This document shows, one piece after another, positions 33,160 to 45,889 of a stretch of DNA of 64,000 bases. The stretch is from NCBI GenBank assembly GCA_028554795.2, contig CM068842.1, positions 55,821,360 through 55,885,359 on the forward strand, written 5' to 3'. The notes under the pieces were generated by a model that saw only the letters and a program-made list of their open reading frames with translations, searched no databases and was not told the DNA's origin. Within the stretch, counting starts at the first letter, position 1; every line of letters starts with the position of its first letter. The stretch comes from Sinohyriopsis cumingii (taxonomy: Eukaryota > Mollusca > Bivalvia > Unionida > Unionidae). The position numbers and the translations under genes are program-made.

Positions 33160-36100
33160 TTCGTTTTTATGCAATCCTTGATGATTACAGTTTCATTGTA
33201 TGCAATCCATAATGATTACAGTAGTTTCATTTGTATGTAATCTTTCATGATTACAGTAGTTTCATTTGTATGCAATCCTTAATGATTACACAATGGTTTC
33301 ATTTGTATGCAACATTTGATGATTATACAGCAGTCTCAGTTGAATGCAATCTTTGATGATCACACAGTGGTTTAATTTGTATGCAATCTTTGATGATTAT
33401 ACAGTGGTTTCTATTGTATGAAATCTTTGATGATTATACAGTGGTTTCATTTGTATGCAGTCTTTGATAATTATACAGTGGTTTCTATTGTATGAAATCT
33501 TTGATGATTATACAGTGGTTTCATTTGTATGTAATCTTTGATGATTATATAGTGGATTATTTGTATGCAATCTTTGATGATTATACAGTGGTTTCATTTG
33601 TATGCAATCTTTGATGATTATACAGTGGTTTCATTTGTATGCAATCTTTGATGATTATACAGTGGTTTAATTTGTTTGTAATCTTTCATGATTACAGTAG
33701 TTTCATTTGTATGTAATCTTTGATGATTATATAGTGGATTATTTGTATGCAATCTTTGATGATTATACAGTGGTTTCTACTGTATGAAATCTTTGATGAT
33801 TATACAGTGGTTTCATTTGAATGCAATCTTTGATGATTATACAGTGGTTTAATTTGTATGTAATCTTTCATGATTACAGTAGTTTCATTTGTATGTAATC
33901 TTTAATGATTACAGTGGTTTCATTTGTATGCAATCCTTAATGATTACACAATGGTTTCATCTGTATGCAATATTTGATGATTATACAGCAGTCTCAGTTG
34001 AATGCAATCTTTGATGATCACACAGTGGTTTCATTTGTATGCAATCTTGGATGATTATACAGTGGTTTCTATTGTATGAAATGTTTGATGATTATACAGT
34101 GGTTTCATTTGTATCCAATCATTCATGATTACAGTGGTTTCGTTTTTATGCAGTCCTTAATGATTACACAATGGTTTCATCTGTATGCAATATTTGATGA
34201 TTATACAGCAGTTTCAGTTGAATGCAATCTTTGATGATCACACAGTGGTTTCATTTGTATGCAATCTTTGATGATTATACAGTGGTTTCTATTGTATGAA
34301 ATCTTTGATGTTTATACAGTGGTTTCATTTGTATGCAATCATTCATGATTACAGTGGTTTCATTTGTATGCAATCCTTAATGATTATAGTGGTTTCATTT
34401 GTATGCAATCCTTAATGATTACACAATGATTTCATTTGTATGCAATATTTGATGATTATACAGCAGTTTCAATTGAATGAAATCTTTGATGATTACACAG
34501 TGGTTTCATTTGTATGCAATCTTTGATGATTACACAGTGGTTTCATTTGTATGCAATCCTTTATGATTACACAGTGATTTTATTTGTATGGAATCCCTCA
34601 TGATTACACAGCAGTTCCATTTGTAATGGAATCCTTTATGATTGCACAGTGGTTTCATCTGTATGCAATCCTTCATGATTACACAGTAGTTTCATTTGAA
34701 TACAGACTTTCAAGAGTATACAGTGGTTTTCTTTGTATACAATCCTTCATGATTACACAGTGATTTTATTTGTATGCAATCCTTCATGATTACAGAGTGA
34801 TTTCATTTGAATGGAATCCCTCATGATTACACAGCAGTTCCATTTGTAATGGAATCCTTTATGATTACACAGTGATTTCATCTGTATGCAATCCTTCATG
34901 ATTACACAGTAGTTTCATTTGTATACAGACTTTCAAGAGAATACAGTGGTTTTCTTTGTATGCAATCCTTCATGATTACAGAGTAGTTTCATTTGTATAC
35001 AGACTTTCAAGAGTATACAGTGATTTTATTTGTATGCAATCCTTTATGATTACAGTGATTTTATTTGTATGCAATCCTTTATGTTTACACATGGTTTTCT
35101 TTGCATGCAATCCTTCATGATTACACACTGGTTTTCTTTGCATGCAATCCTTCATGATTACACACTGGTTTTCTTTGCATGCAATCCTTCATGATTACAC
35201 AGTGATTTTATTTGTATGCAATCCTTTATGATTACAGTGATTTTATTTGTATGCAATCCTTTATGAATACACAGTGATTTTATTTGTATGCAATCCTTTA
35301 TGATTACAGTGATTTTATTTGTATGCAATCCTTTATGTTTACACATGGTTTTCTTTGCATGCAATCCTTCATGATTACACACTGGTTTTCTTTGCATGCA
35401 ATCCTTCATGATTACAGTGATTTTATCTGTATGCAATCCTTTATGATTACAGTGATTTTATTTGTATGCAATCCTTTAATGATTACACAGTGATTGTATT
35501 TGTATGCAATCCTTTATGATTACAGTGATTTTATTTGTATGCAATCCTTTATGATTACACAGTGATTTTATTTGTATGCAATCCTTTATGATTACACAGT
35601 GATTTTATTTGTATGCAATCCTTTAATGATTACACAGTGATTTTATCTGTATGCAATCCTTTATGATTACAGTGATTTTATTTGTATGCAATCATTTAAT
35701 GATTACACAGTGATTTTATTTGTATGCAATCCTTTATTAATACACAGTGATTTTTTCTGTATGCAATCCTTTATGATTACATTTTTATTTGTATGCACTC
35801 CTTTAATGATTACACAGTGATTTTATCTGTATGCAATCCTTTATGATTCAGTGATTTTATTTGTATGCAATCCTTTAATGATTACACAGTGATTTTATCT
35901 GTATGCAATCCTTTATGATTACAGTGATTTTATCTGTATGCAATCCTTTATGATTACAGTGTTTTTATTTGTATGCAATCCTTTATGATTACACAGTGAT
36001 TTTATCTGTATGCAATCCTTTATGATTACAGTGATTTTATTTGTATGCAATCCTTTAATGATTACACAGTGATTTTATCTGTATGCAGTCCTTTATGATT

Positions 36101-36628
36101 ACAGTGATTTTATCTGTATGCAATCCTTTAATGATTACAGTGATTTTATTTGTATGCAATCCTTTATGAATACATAGTGATTTTATTTGTAAGCAATCCT
36201 TTATAATTACAGAGTGGTTTTATTTGTATGGAATCCTTTATGATTACACAGTGATTTTATTTGTATGCAATCCTTTATGATTACAGTGATTTTTATCTGT
36301 ATGCAATCCTTTAATGATTACAGTGATTTTATCTGTATGCAATCCTTTATGAATACACAGTGATTTTATTTGTAAGCAATCCTTTATAATTACACAGTGA
36401 TTTTATTTGAATGCAATTCTTTATGATTACAGTGATTTTATTTGTATGCAATCCTTTATGATTACAGTGATTTTATTTGTATGCAATCCTTTATGATTAC
36501 ACAGTGATTTTATTTGTACGCAATCCTTTATGATTACACAGTGATTTTATTTGTATGCAATCCTTTATGATTACACAGTGATTTTATTTGTATGCAATCC
36601 TTTAATGATTACACATTGGTTTCATTCT
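33160..36628. repeat. Minisatellite, 3.5 kb, ~35-37 bp unit, roughly 95 copies
   Basis: Two unit types. Left part: tatgcaatctttgatgatta then tacagtggtttcatttg. Right part: tatgcaatcctttatgatta then cacagtgattttatttg; many right-hand units lack a few bases in the acacag segment. Blocks of several units recur as groups in the left part (near 33280, 33945 and 34155), a sign of higher-order amplification. Short open frames here are repeat only. Confidence 0.95.
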
Positions 36629-37382
36629 GTATCCTGACATTAACTTGTTTTACCATACTCCATAAGAATGAAAAATGCAGATAAACAGCTTTTATCTAGC
36701 AAAAATAAACCAAACTGTCAAAGCATTCTAAACATAACATCGTACTAAATTTTCCAGTGCAATAATTTTTCCGAAATAAGGACCTTAATTTTGTAAACAC
36801 ATGTCCTAATTAATAAGCATTTTTAAATTTTCTGATGTAGTTGTTTACTCTGGTGTTTGAAAGAGTTGATGTGTATTGGAAAGGTATGTATAAGCCAACC
36901 AAAATTTGCTATTTCCAAGAGCTCCACTGAGACCAAATCAAAAGATAGACCAAAAAAACTATTTTCTGCATTGTTCTCTGCAAGTATGTCATATATCTTT
37001 ATTATTTTTTTTACACTTAATGCATGCTGAATTGGTGGTAATTTGTTTTAACACTTTCTACATACCAGTATATAAAACAGAGCTTTACCTTATAATACAA
37101 AATTCTGGCTCACTTCATGATTTCAAGTTCATTTCACTATTTGCTAATGTATATTCAAAATATTATTAGTACAATGAATGTTACAGTTATGATTTTTTCC
37201 CCCCAACAATGAAAAGCATAAGCAATGAGATGTATTTCTCAACATGACAAGGCATGGACAAAAAATACCATCTTTCACATATGTTGAGAATCCTCTGATA
37301 CAGCTTGACCTACTATGTCTGGGGGAATTTCCATCCAAGCATAAAGCCTTCTAGTTGCTAACAAAAAATATGTAAACTTTGT

Positions 37383-37645
37383 CATGATAAATTGATAAAT
37401 AACAAGTGAGTTATCACCTGGTAGTATACAAGCGACAGAACAATTTGGTGTCAAATGATAAATAACAAGGGAATTATCATCGAGTAACATTCACATGACA
37501 GGGCAATTTGGTGTAAAAGAAATGAATAATAAGGGAAATATCACTGATTAGTATTCACATAACATGACAATTTGGTGTCAAATAAATAATAAATAACAAG
37601 ACAACTCTCACTGACAAGTATAAAGAAAACAGAATACGGTGTCAA
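37383..37645. repeat. ~65-bp degenerate tandem repeat, four copies
   Basis: gataaataacaag, ttatcac and caatttggtgtcaaa recur at about 65 bp with many changes. Confidence 0.75.
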
Positions 37646-37966
37646 ACAAAAGAAAGAAAAAAAATTTCTATCATAGATGTTATATATGTTTTTTATTCTA
37701 TTGTCCATGCACCTAAAACCAGGTGGCTTTGTTATGAACAGAATGTTTATTTTGGTCATGGGACAATTAACTCTGGTAAGGTGTAGGTAGTGAGTGACCA
37801 TGGATGAAAGTCTAGGCCTCAACAGTCATTTACCCGACGTAATTTACCTCAACTCTGTTGTTCCTGAGGCCCAACAAATGTGTAACAAGGCGAATGTTTC
37901 ATGACTTTTTCTGTTGGACCAATATATATCATTTGTTACTTTAATATTAATTCAGAAAACAGTGCA

Positions 37967-37969
<3 letters not shown>

Positions 37970-38021
<52 letters not shown>
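37970..38021. repeat. AT microsatellite
   Basis: (TA)26 run. Confidence 0.97.
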
Positions 38022-38022
<1 letters not shown>

Positions 38023-38289
38023 CTTTAAAGAATTTATTGCAAAAAACTATATAACAAATGGTGACATTTATCAGTTTTAATCCAAAATGTCTAAAATGAC
38101 AATAGCTGTAAATGGTTTATATAATGCTGAATTTGTTATACAATGTACTACCAATATCATCATTAAATCACTAATTCTGGCCCATTTCAGCTAAGGGGCA
38201 TGAATGCATATTTCAGCTAAGGGATATATGAAAGAAAAATCACAGAAATACTGGCAGAAAAAAATCCTGTCTTCACAAGAGGCTCAAGT

Positions 38290-38990
38290 GCGCCTGTTAT
38301 TGCTTAACTGGCTTACATAACCTAACAGCTGACCATTTCATTAAGCATGCTTATAAAGTATTCTAAGAAATCAACCTATCTGAAACTTGACATCATGCTG
38401 ATTTGACCTATTTTACTATATCCTGATAAAAAATGTTCTATGTTGGCAAAATTAATAAGCAGTCTCTTGATAATAACTGAAGTCACCCAAGATCCGGATG
38501 AAATAAACCCATTTCCCAAGTTTTACAGAAATAGGATGAAAAATATAGTCCCTGTAACTAGAAAGGTAATAAGCTCTGCCATTCCGATGCGATGTATCAT
38601 ATCAACATGCACTGATCTCACTTATTATACAGAACCCGTCTATTACAATAATATATAAGCTTAAGGTGGAGCAAATTCTGACTTGAATTTTAAAAGTCAA
38701 CTGAGGGGTGAAAAATCAGCTAATCTGATAAAATGTTACTTTATTAATAGGCATAAATCTGGCTCCTAATCAAACTCATGCAAAATCTTGATAATATTAG
38801 ACTATTTAACAAGTATGACCAAACTCTGACCAGAAATATAGTTGCTAGATTGTTTACAAGTTCAGCCAATAATATGCAAGGGACCATAAAAATGCAAGAA
38901 TTTCACTCATAATCATACTCAACCAAAATTCAGACGATATAGGCCCATTTGCCAAGTCTGACCAAAATCATATTAAGAATGCAGTTTGTA
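38290..38990. mobile_element. S3 element (head plus degenerate monomers)
   Basis: Head phrase aacagctgaccatttcatta, then atcatgctgatttgacctat and monomers containing ctctgccatt, tgcactgatctcact and ccaagt(t)tt. Colinear with 48440-49500 over several hundred bases. Confidence 0.6.
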
Positions 38991-40270
38991 GAGTGGTAAA
39001 ACAAAGGGACTGACACTGTACTTTCCAAAACTAATTTTCAAGAATTCAAGACAAATCCAGTTATTTGTTTTAACTGCTAAGTGTTGAAACAATATTCTGA
39101 TATTCCTGAGCAATAGGATTTTCAAATTAGACACTATGGCAGCCATAATGGATGTAAAATCAAATCCACTTTCATTTTTAGGACAAACCTGACACCATTC
39201 TGAAGACTTCTGGTGAAAACTCATGATAAAAAAGACCATCCATTCAGGAGATTTAGCTACAAGATTTTCCATATATTCATTATGACAGCCATATCTGAAG
39301 TCAGTTCAGTACCATTTTCATTCAGGAAATTCAGCTATCATCATCAGTCTTCTGGTGAAAACCCCATGTCAATATGACTTTCCATTTAGAAGACCTAGCA
39401 TTAAAAATATTTTCAAAATGGCTGCCATTGGTGGCCATGGTGGATTATCAAATCAGTACCATTTTCATTAGTACCAACTTGACAGCAGAAGTCTTCTGGT
39501 GAACCCAGTGTTGCCATAACTTTCCATCTGATAGGAGTAGCAATACAATTTTGAAAATGGTCTCTGTGGCAGCCATATTGGATATAAAATCATCACAATT
39601 TTATGGAAAACCTACTAGTGACACCATAAGACTTCTGTCGAAAACCTCAAGCTGATATGAATTCCTATTTAGAAGGAGTGGCAATAATAAGATTTTCAAA
39701 ATTTAGGACACCATTTTCATTTAGGACCAACCAGACAGCATAGGAGTCTTTCAGCAAAAACCCCAAGTTGCTATGACCAGCCATTTAAGTGGAGTAGTGG
39801 CAAGATTTTCAAGATGGTCTCTACAATGACCATATTGTAAGCCCACGTGGCATAATTTTCATCTATGACCTAACAGACATCATAAGAAATCTTCTGGTAA
39901 AAACCCCATGCGTATTATAGTTATGGCATTTTCAAGATGACTGACATGGGGGCCATACTGGATGTCAGATTGGCACCTTTTTCATTCAAGACTAACAAGA
40001 CATCATAAAAAGTCTTTTAGTGAAAACCATATGTTGATATGACCGTGCACTGTGGAGAAGAAGCAATAACAAGATTTTCAAAATGGCCACTATTGTGGCC
40101 ATATTGAATATATGAGCAGCACCATTTTCATTTAGGACCAAACAGACCTTGGGATGAATGTGTTTGTAAAGGTTTCATGGCAATCCTCAAAGTAGCTTAG
40201 GAGTAACAATATCAGACTTGTGCTAACTGGTGGATGGATGTTGGATGTACATATAAAATCTCAGATGCAT
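38990..40270. mobile_element. S1 element with head, ~7 monomers and tail
   Basis: Head agggactgacactgtacttt and ctgctaagtgttgaaac at 39004-39090; core monomers; tail ccttgggatgaatgtgtttg at about 40148 followed by gatggatgttggatgta. The most complete head-core-tail example in the window. Confidence 0.72.
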
Positions 40271-41030
40271 GACCACCTCATAAATATTAGCAAAGGTCTT
40301 GATCATAATAAAAATCATCCAACATCTTGATGATATTAGTCTATTTAAAGTTTGATTGAACTCAGTTCACAAATACAGTCTCTTATGCAGTAATAAGGAA
40401 GCTCTGCCAATTATATACATCATCACCTCATTAATATGCACAGATCACACTCATACTGTAAAAAATGCATCTCGATGATATAAGACAAAATTGGATAAGA
40501 ATTGTGGTTTCCGGAGGTATTAACCTCAGCCATAAAATTATCCAGCTCATTACTGACACTGTCCAAGATCTTGATGATATAAACAACTGTTCAATGTTTG
40601 GTCAAAACTGGATCACCAATATGGTTTCTGCAATGGTAAAAGGTTCATCAAATCTGACGCAAGATTAATATGTGTGGCTCCTACTTACTATTGTACCCAT
40701 TCAATATCCTGATGATATGAACCCGTAATTCGAGTCTGAATGAAATCTGACCAGAAATATGAGTTCCAAAGTGATAACAAGTTCATCAAATCTGATGCAA
40801 AATTAACTCAGTTATTTGTGTGCATGTCACCCATTATCAAACCCATCCAAGATGTTGTCGATATAAGCACATAATCCAAATTTGATAAAACCATGATCAG
40901 AAAAACATGGCCTCCAGACTGTAATAAGCTCAGCCAATCAGATGCATGATCACATAAATAATATAGGTGGATCTCAAACTCATTCAAGATCTTAATGATA
41001 TGTGAAGAGTGAACAGAAACAAGAGGTCCC
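40270..41030. mobile_element. S3 monomers (second block)
   Basis: Recurring words aagctctgccaatta, ccaagatcttgatgata and catcaaatctgatgcaa. It follows the S1 tail with no gap. Confidence 0.6.
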
Positions 41031-41239
41031 AATTTACCTGGCTTACTGACATGAGAAAAGTGGGCTTGATTACATTTTACTTACATCATCAAGCGTAGCT
41101 GTAAGCTAAATCACACAGCTGCCAGAACTTTCACAAGTACATACAGATAACACCATAATCAAACTTGTCATAATTTTTGCATGTAAGGCTATTGCACACC
41201 GTTTAATAAGTTATTTTTAAGAAGAGTACCATGAATGGC

Positions 41240-43010
41240 ACATTATATGTCTGCCCTGTGTTTAGCAGTCCTCTGTGTTCGAACTAATGATTTATCGAAA
41301 AATAGGTCACAATGACCTGGACATGTGGTTAAGGTATCAAATCTTGAACTGAAGTTACTAAGCAGAAACCGTTTTTTTCTTATCCGACTTAGTGACTTCT
41401 GACCACTTGACCTTAGAATTGACAGACTGCTTTAATATCCTAAGTGTGAGTCATCCAAAGATTGTTCAAACAAGTGATCTGGAAAAGAAATAATTCTGCA
41501 AAACACTTTTTTTTATAGCCATAATAACCTTTACCTTTCTGATGTCGATCCAAAAATCACTATTATCTGTTTCAAATCTGGTCATGGTACATGATCTAGA
41601 ACTAAAGGATCTTCACTAGCCAAAGGTTGTTGATCCACTTTGTTCCACATCAATCCTTGGTATAATTAGCTAGCTGAAATGTTATCTACTGCTCTCTATC
41701 TGATTGGATGCAGCTGAAAGAAACTAATCCAATCTGATCCTTTGTTACATTTAAATTGGGAGAGTGCAAGGAATATTCATAGTGGCCCAAATACACAATA
41801 CATGTTGCATTTCACCAATGCAAACATTCTGAGCAATTTTTAATTCCAAGTCAATGCCTCTGGACATCATGTAAAGCAACTTGTTGAATGCCCAACAGAT
41901 CAAATAACAAGCTAATTAATTTATTTTTCCTGCCATGGGCGTGACTCTTTTATCTACTTGAGGGCACATACTCAAAACAGTTTCAGCTGGCTAGATATGG
42001 CAATTATTGATATGGATCAAAGTGGATCCATGCTTCTAGGCTAGACAGAATTAAAGTTATTATACTCTGACTTTTCAACTTTTGAGCCCCCAAATCAACC
42101 AATTTCTTCCTACTCTAAGTGCAACCAATCCACAAAATTTAGTCCAGGTCTGTAATGCAGTGCTCCAGTTATTGTGCTGAAAGAATTTTTCTTCTTCCAG
42201 TCAATGACCTTGGCTTTTTACCTTTTGATCAGACTTATTTCTTATCCATCATGCAAGTCATCAACAGACTTTGATACACTGTTCAGGACTGAAATTTTTG
42301 TGCAGAAACCATTTTTCTTCCTTCAGTCACATTGATCTTGATCTCTTCCCTTTCTGACCCCTCCAAATAACTAAGTTTGTCCTTACCAAAGTGCAGGTTT
42401 TCTAAAATGTTTAGTCAAGGTCTGTGATATACAACAAATGTTACTGTGCAGTATATATTTTTCTTCCAGTTAGTGACCATGACTGCTGACCATTTTGCCC
42501 CCAAATCAATAAACTCATTCCTTATCCATAGCGCAAGCTTCAAGTTTAATCCAGGTCTATAAATATAAAACAAACGTTACTGTGCTGAAACCATTTTGTT
42601 TCTTTTAGCTTGTGATATTGACCTTTGACCTTTTGACCCCAAAATCAATAGGTGCAATCTCATACCAAGTACAAGCTATCCACAAAGTTTGGTCCTGGTC
42701 TGTGACATAGAAATAATGTTATTCTTTCCAAACTACCATTCTTCCTTCAGTACAGGTACCATGATCTTTGAACTTTTGACTCTGAAATCAATAGTATTCT
42801 TGTTAATCTCATGTGCAAGTTAACCATAAGTTTGGTCAAAGTATAAGAAACAGAAGTGATGTTACTGTACTAAACTGTTTTTCTTTCCATTCAAATGACC
42901 TTGACCTTTGTACAAAAAACTGATAGGCTTCTTCCTGAACCCAAGTATACATATATCCATAATGTTTGGTGAAGGTATATGCATTAGAATTAAAGTTATC
43001 ATGCAGAAAA
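41240..43010. mobile_element. S6 element: degenerate monomers with TGACCTTTGACC motifs
   Basis: Monomers of roughly 150-190 bp containing attcttccttatcc-like, ccacaaagtttggtc and tgaccttgacctttgac words. The head (gtgtttagcagtcctc) reappears at about 49980 with a short S6 copy. Confidence 0.6.
42619..42631 (-). promoter_or_regulatory. Perfect DR1 nuclear-receptor-type site inside S6
   Basis: Minus strand AGGTCAAAGGTCA, two AGGTCA half-sites with one base between, the consensus for RXR or HNF4-type receptors. A match to consensus only; it lies in a repeat monomer, so function is not implied. Confidence 0.3.
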
Positions 43011-43019
43011 GAAATGGGT

Positions 43020-43257
43020 AACATGTATAGGCAGGGTCATAGCATTTAATATGGTATGCCAAAATGGCTGATGTAGAAAATCTCATTAATATGCCTGAAT
43101 GTCACCCATATGCCTCAGATACTGATGACATAAACTTCCATTCCAAATTTTCTATCAAAATTAGTATCAGAAAGATGGCCTCTTGAATGTCAGTTAGTCT
43201 GATATATGGTGACCATATATGCATGAATATCACTCATATGCGAGTACATCTGAGACT
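43020..43257. repeat. S3 monomer fragment
   Basis: catagcatttaatatgg, ccaaattttctatcaaaatt and tgcatgaatatcactcat resemble the S3 core. It sits between S6 and a twin-hairpin MITE. Confidence 0.5.
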
Positions 43258-43477
43258 ATACCATATATACTTACTCCTAAATCTAGTCTAACTGCATACT
43301 GCACAGACCCAGATCTACTGTCACATAATGTGCAAGGCAGATCTAGGTCTATGCAGTTTGTTAGAAGGAGTAATCAATAAACAACACAGACCCTGATATG
43401 CCTGCATTATGCAATGGCATATCAGGGTCTGTGTTGTTTGCAGTTGGACTTAACTTAAAAGTGAGTATAGATGGTAC
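43258..43477. mobile_element. Twin-hairpin MITE, copy f (complete, 220 bp)
   Basis: Terminal inverted repeats taccatatatacttactcc and the complement of agtgagtatagatggta. Hairpin 1: ctgcacagacccagatct with its complement. Hairpin 2, nearly perfect: caacacagaccctgatatgc with ggcatatcagggtctgtgtt. Best copy for defining the family. Confidence 0.85.
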
Positions 43478-44762
43478 TCAAAATCTGACAGGCAGATTAA
43501 AGACAACTGTTGATGGACAATATTAATGTCTAACCCAACTATAAAAAAAATGACATTGCTATGAATAAAAAAGCCTTTGCCTGGAAACAAAAGAATTAAT
43601 GATAAACGCTTTGACCCCAAAATGCAAAAACAGCTAACCAATGCCTCATATATGGAAGCAAAATTTACAAACATGGAAAAGTCATAATTTGTGCTTTCAA
43701 AAGTTGCAGATCAAAATTTATAATTTGTTGTCATCTATCATGATGCAGAACAGCAAATTGAAGCTTTCTGTAATACATCCATGCCAACATTGCAAATTTT
43801 CACTTCTCAAACAGCCAAGAAGTCAACCATAAGAACTTTTCTTTGCAAAATGCACAGAAATTCCAAACCTGTCAGCACTAACATCTGGTGCATGGCTTTG
43901 CAATATTACATGCAATAACAAGCATTAGCAATTAAAGGGATAGAGGTTTTGGAGGGTTTATTAAACAATGTTCAATTAAGGAACAATTAGTAAAAAATCA
44001 TATTAAAAGGAATAGAAATTAGGCAAAAGCAAGCAAATAAATCACATGTCAGACATTTCACTTCCAAAATAAAGATAAATAAATAAAAATGTCGATACTG
44101 AAATGATTAGATTTCCACTAATTTGACAATGTGACTAATACAAAGCACTTTTAAGTACATGTACTCAAAGTATTTAGATGTTTTAGCACACCATGGGGCA
44201 ATTATCAGCAATAATTCTGTAAATTCAGTCTTAAAAATATTACACAGAACCTATTGCTGAAAAACATGTCAACAACTTGCATGGTTTTGCCAACTGAGTT
44301 ATTATGATGTGTCATGAAAAAGGGCCCCCACTTGCTAACATAGATTCCCGCTTGCTAACATACGGTTCTCCACTATCTAAGATCAAGTTCCTTGTTTGGT
44401 TAAATTATGTCAGAGGATACACAAAAGTGAGAGTGTTAAACAATCCGGGGCAAAACCTATCCCAAATGATATGATCATATATAATGCTGATAAAAAAAAC
44501 ATGAAAAAGCTTGTGTGTATACATGATCACAAGAGGTTTATATTTGTCAGTATCAAGTGCTGATGAAGACAAGCAAGATGGTAGATGTAGGTCAAAAGTG
44601 GACTTCTTTGATATGGTGGTTAAGTACTCCAAAAGATGCATACTCACATCAAAATTAATGATTGAAAAAGCAATATTTAGAGTGTAAGGGAAAGTCATCA
44701 AAACATAAACTACTGTTATTTTCAGTCAAGTACGAAAATTGGTCACACTGACCTATGTTTGC

Positions 44763-44804
44763 TATTAAGAGAACTCGAGATGAATTAAGAGAACTCGAGA
44801 TGAA
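44763..44804. repeat. 20-bp tandem duplication
   Basis: ttaagagaactcgagatgaa occurs twice in tandem. Confidence 0.95.
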
Positions 44805-45408
44805 TGCATACACCAAGTTTAATAACTGTACAAAGAAGTATCCAACAAACACTCATCAAAATTGTCAGTGGCTATATCTCCTGAAAATATACAAGTCATT
44901 TATACACAAGTTACATAAACCAGGTTTATGCTTGGTAAAGTTATTTTTAACGAGATGCATTAACATACCGATTGTATACGTGTTTGTAAAAAAGGGTCCA
45001 GAGATGGGAAAGAAATTACAAATTTCTAAAAATACAGAAATTATTTTAGTGTGCTAGACAAGTCATAATGACTAACTATTTATCAATTTTGATATAAAGT
45101 TCAAGATCTGAAGTGTACTACAGCCATCTATAAATGAAAATGACATTTAAGTACACATGGAAAAAGATCGGTGATCTTGCTTTGGTATCGTCTAGCTACT
45201 TACTACCCCTGGTGTCCAATGTTCCTAGCTTCATTATTTACATGCAGCTCTGTTTATTAGCATTCACTTACCAAAGAAATGGAAGAGAATAATGTATCAT
45301 TCTCACATTGTTTTTGTTTTTAAAAATGAAATGCCTGCATGAGGAAGCTGTTAATGAAGACAAGCAGAACAAAACAAACAAAATACAATAAACTGAAGCA
45401 AAACTAAC

Positions 45409-45488
45409 CTAGTCTTTTCGGCCAACTGCTCATTCAACATGGAGAGCTTTTGAGAGCTACTTCCGGAATTTTTCATCAGCTCTCCGAT
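45409..45488 (-). CDS. CLIP1: CLIP1-like exon 3 of the window (IGELMKNSGSSSQ...)
   Basis: 80 nt, phase 0 in, two bases over at the end. The acceptor gaacgtcag has a weak pyrimidine tract and the donor is gttagt. The 26 residues begin IGELMKNSGSSSQKLSMLNE, the single most diagnostic segment in the window: human CLIP1 has [20 protein letters not shown]. The Gly-Ser stretch is the one obvious weak point in the heptad pattern and is conserved in position, so it probably marks a flexible break in the coiled coil. Flanked by the two longest introns, 13.7 and 9.9 kb. Confidence 0.85.
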
Positions 45489-45889
45489 CTGACGTTCCTT
45501 CAATACGTACAGAGGAGAAATATATACAATCAGCTAACTGAAATTGTGAACCTTGTGCCCATAATTGGTATATAAAATAATAATTGTAGAGGGGGAGGGG
45601 ATTAATGCTTTTATACACTAAGGATAATAACTGTACCATGAAGTATTCAGTACATAGAGTTTCATAAATTCTTCACTGGAGCCAATATTACATTTTGTTG
45701 TGTGATAAAATATTAATGTAACATCATCTAATTCTTCAGTTAAAATCCCCATTATTTTTATTCATATGATTGGTAACTAATGTAGGTACAATTAAGGTTA
45801 GGATAAAATGCATTCAACTCAGTAATGCATTTATAAACTTTAGTTTTTTGTGATGGGTTCATCACAATGTTCCCTGCTCACTACAATTT

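Larger units (their letters stand above)
31718..45408 (-). other. Intron, 13.7 kb, largest complete intron
   Basis: Contains a twin-hairpin MITE, the 3.5-kb minisatellite, a ~65-bp degenerate array, an AT microsatellite, then S3, S1, S3 and S6 blocks nearly end to end from 38290 to 43010, and another twin-hairpin MITE. 43480-45408 has only two short direct duplications (around 44325-44375 and 44763-44804). The 125-codon open frame at 32804-33181 is not recognised and has no splice or homology support. Confidence 0.7.

Noticed and set aside
32804-33181. 125-codon plus-strand open frame, preceded by a 90-codon frame at 32302-32574
   Set aside because: No recognisable domain, no heptads, no splice context, and it runs into the minisatellite. 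In AT-rich DNA of this length one frame of this size is expected about once by chance.
35158-35493. Frames with repeated KITVIIKDCIQ or FICMQSFM words
   Set aside because: Reading of the 3.5-kb minisatellite on each strand.
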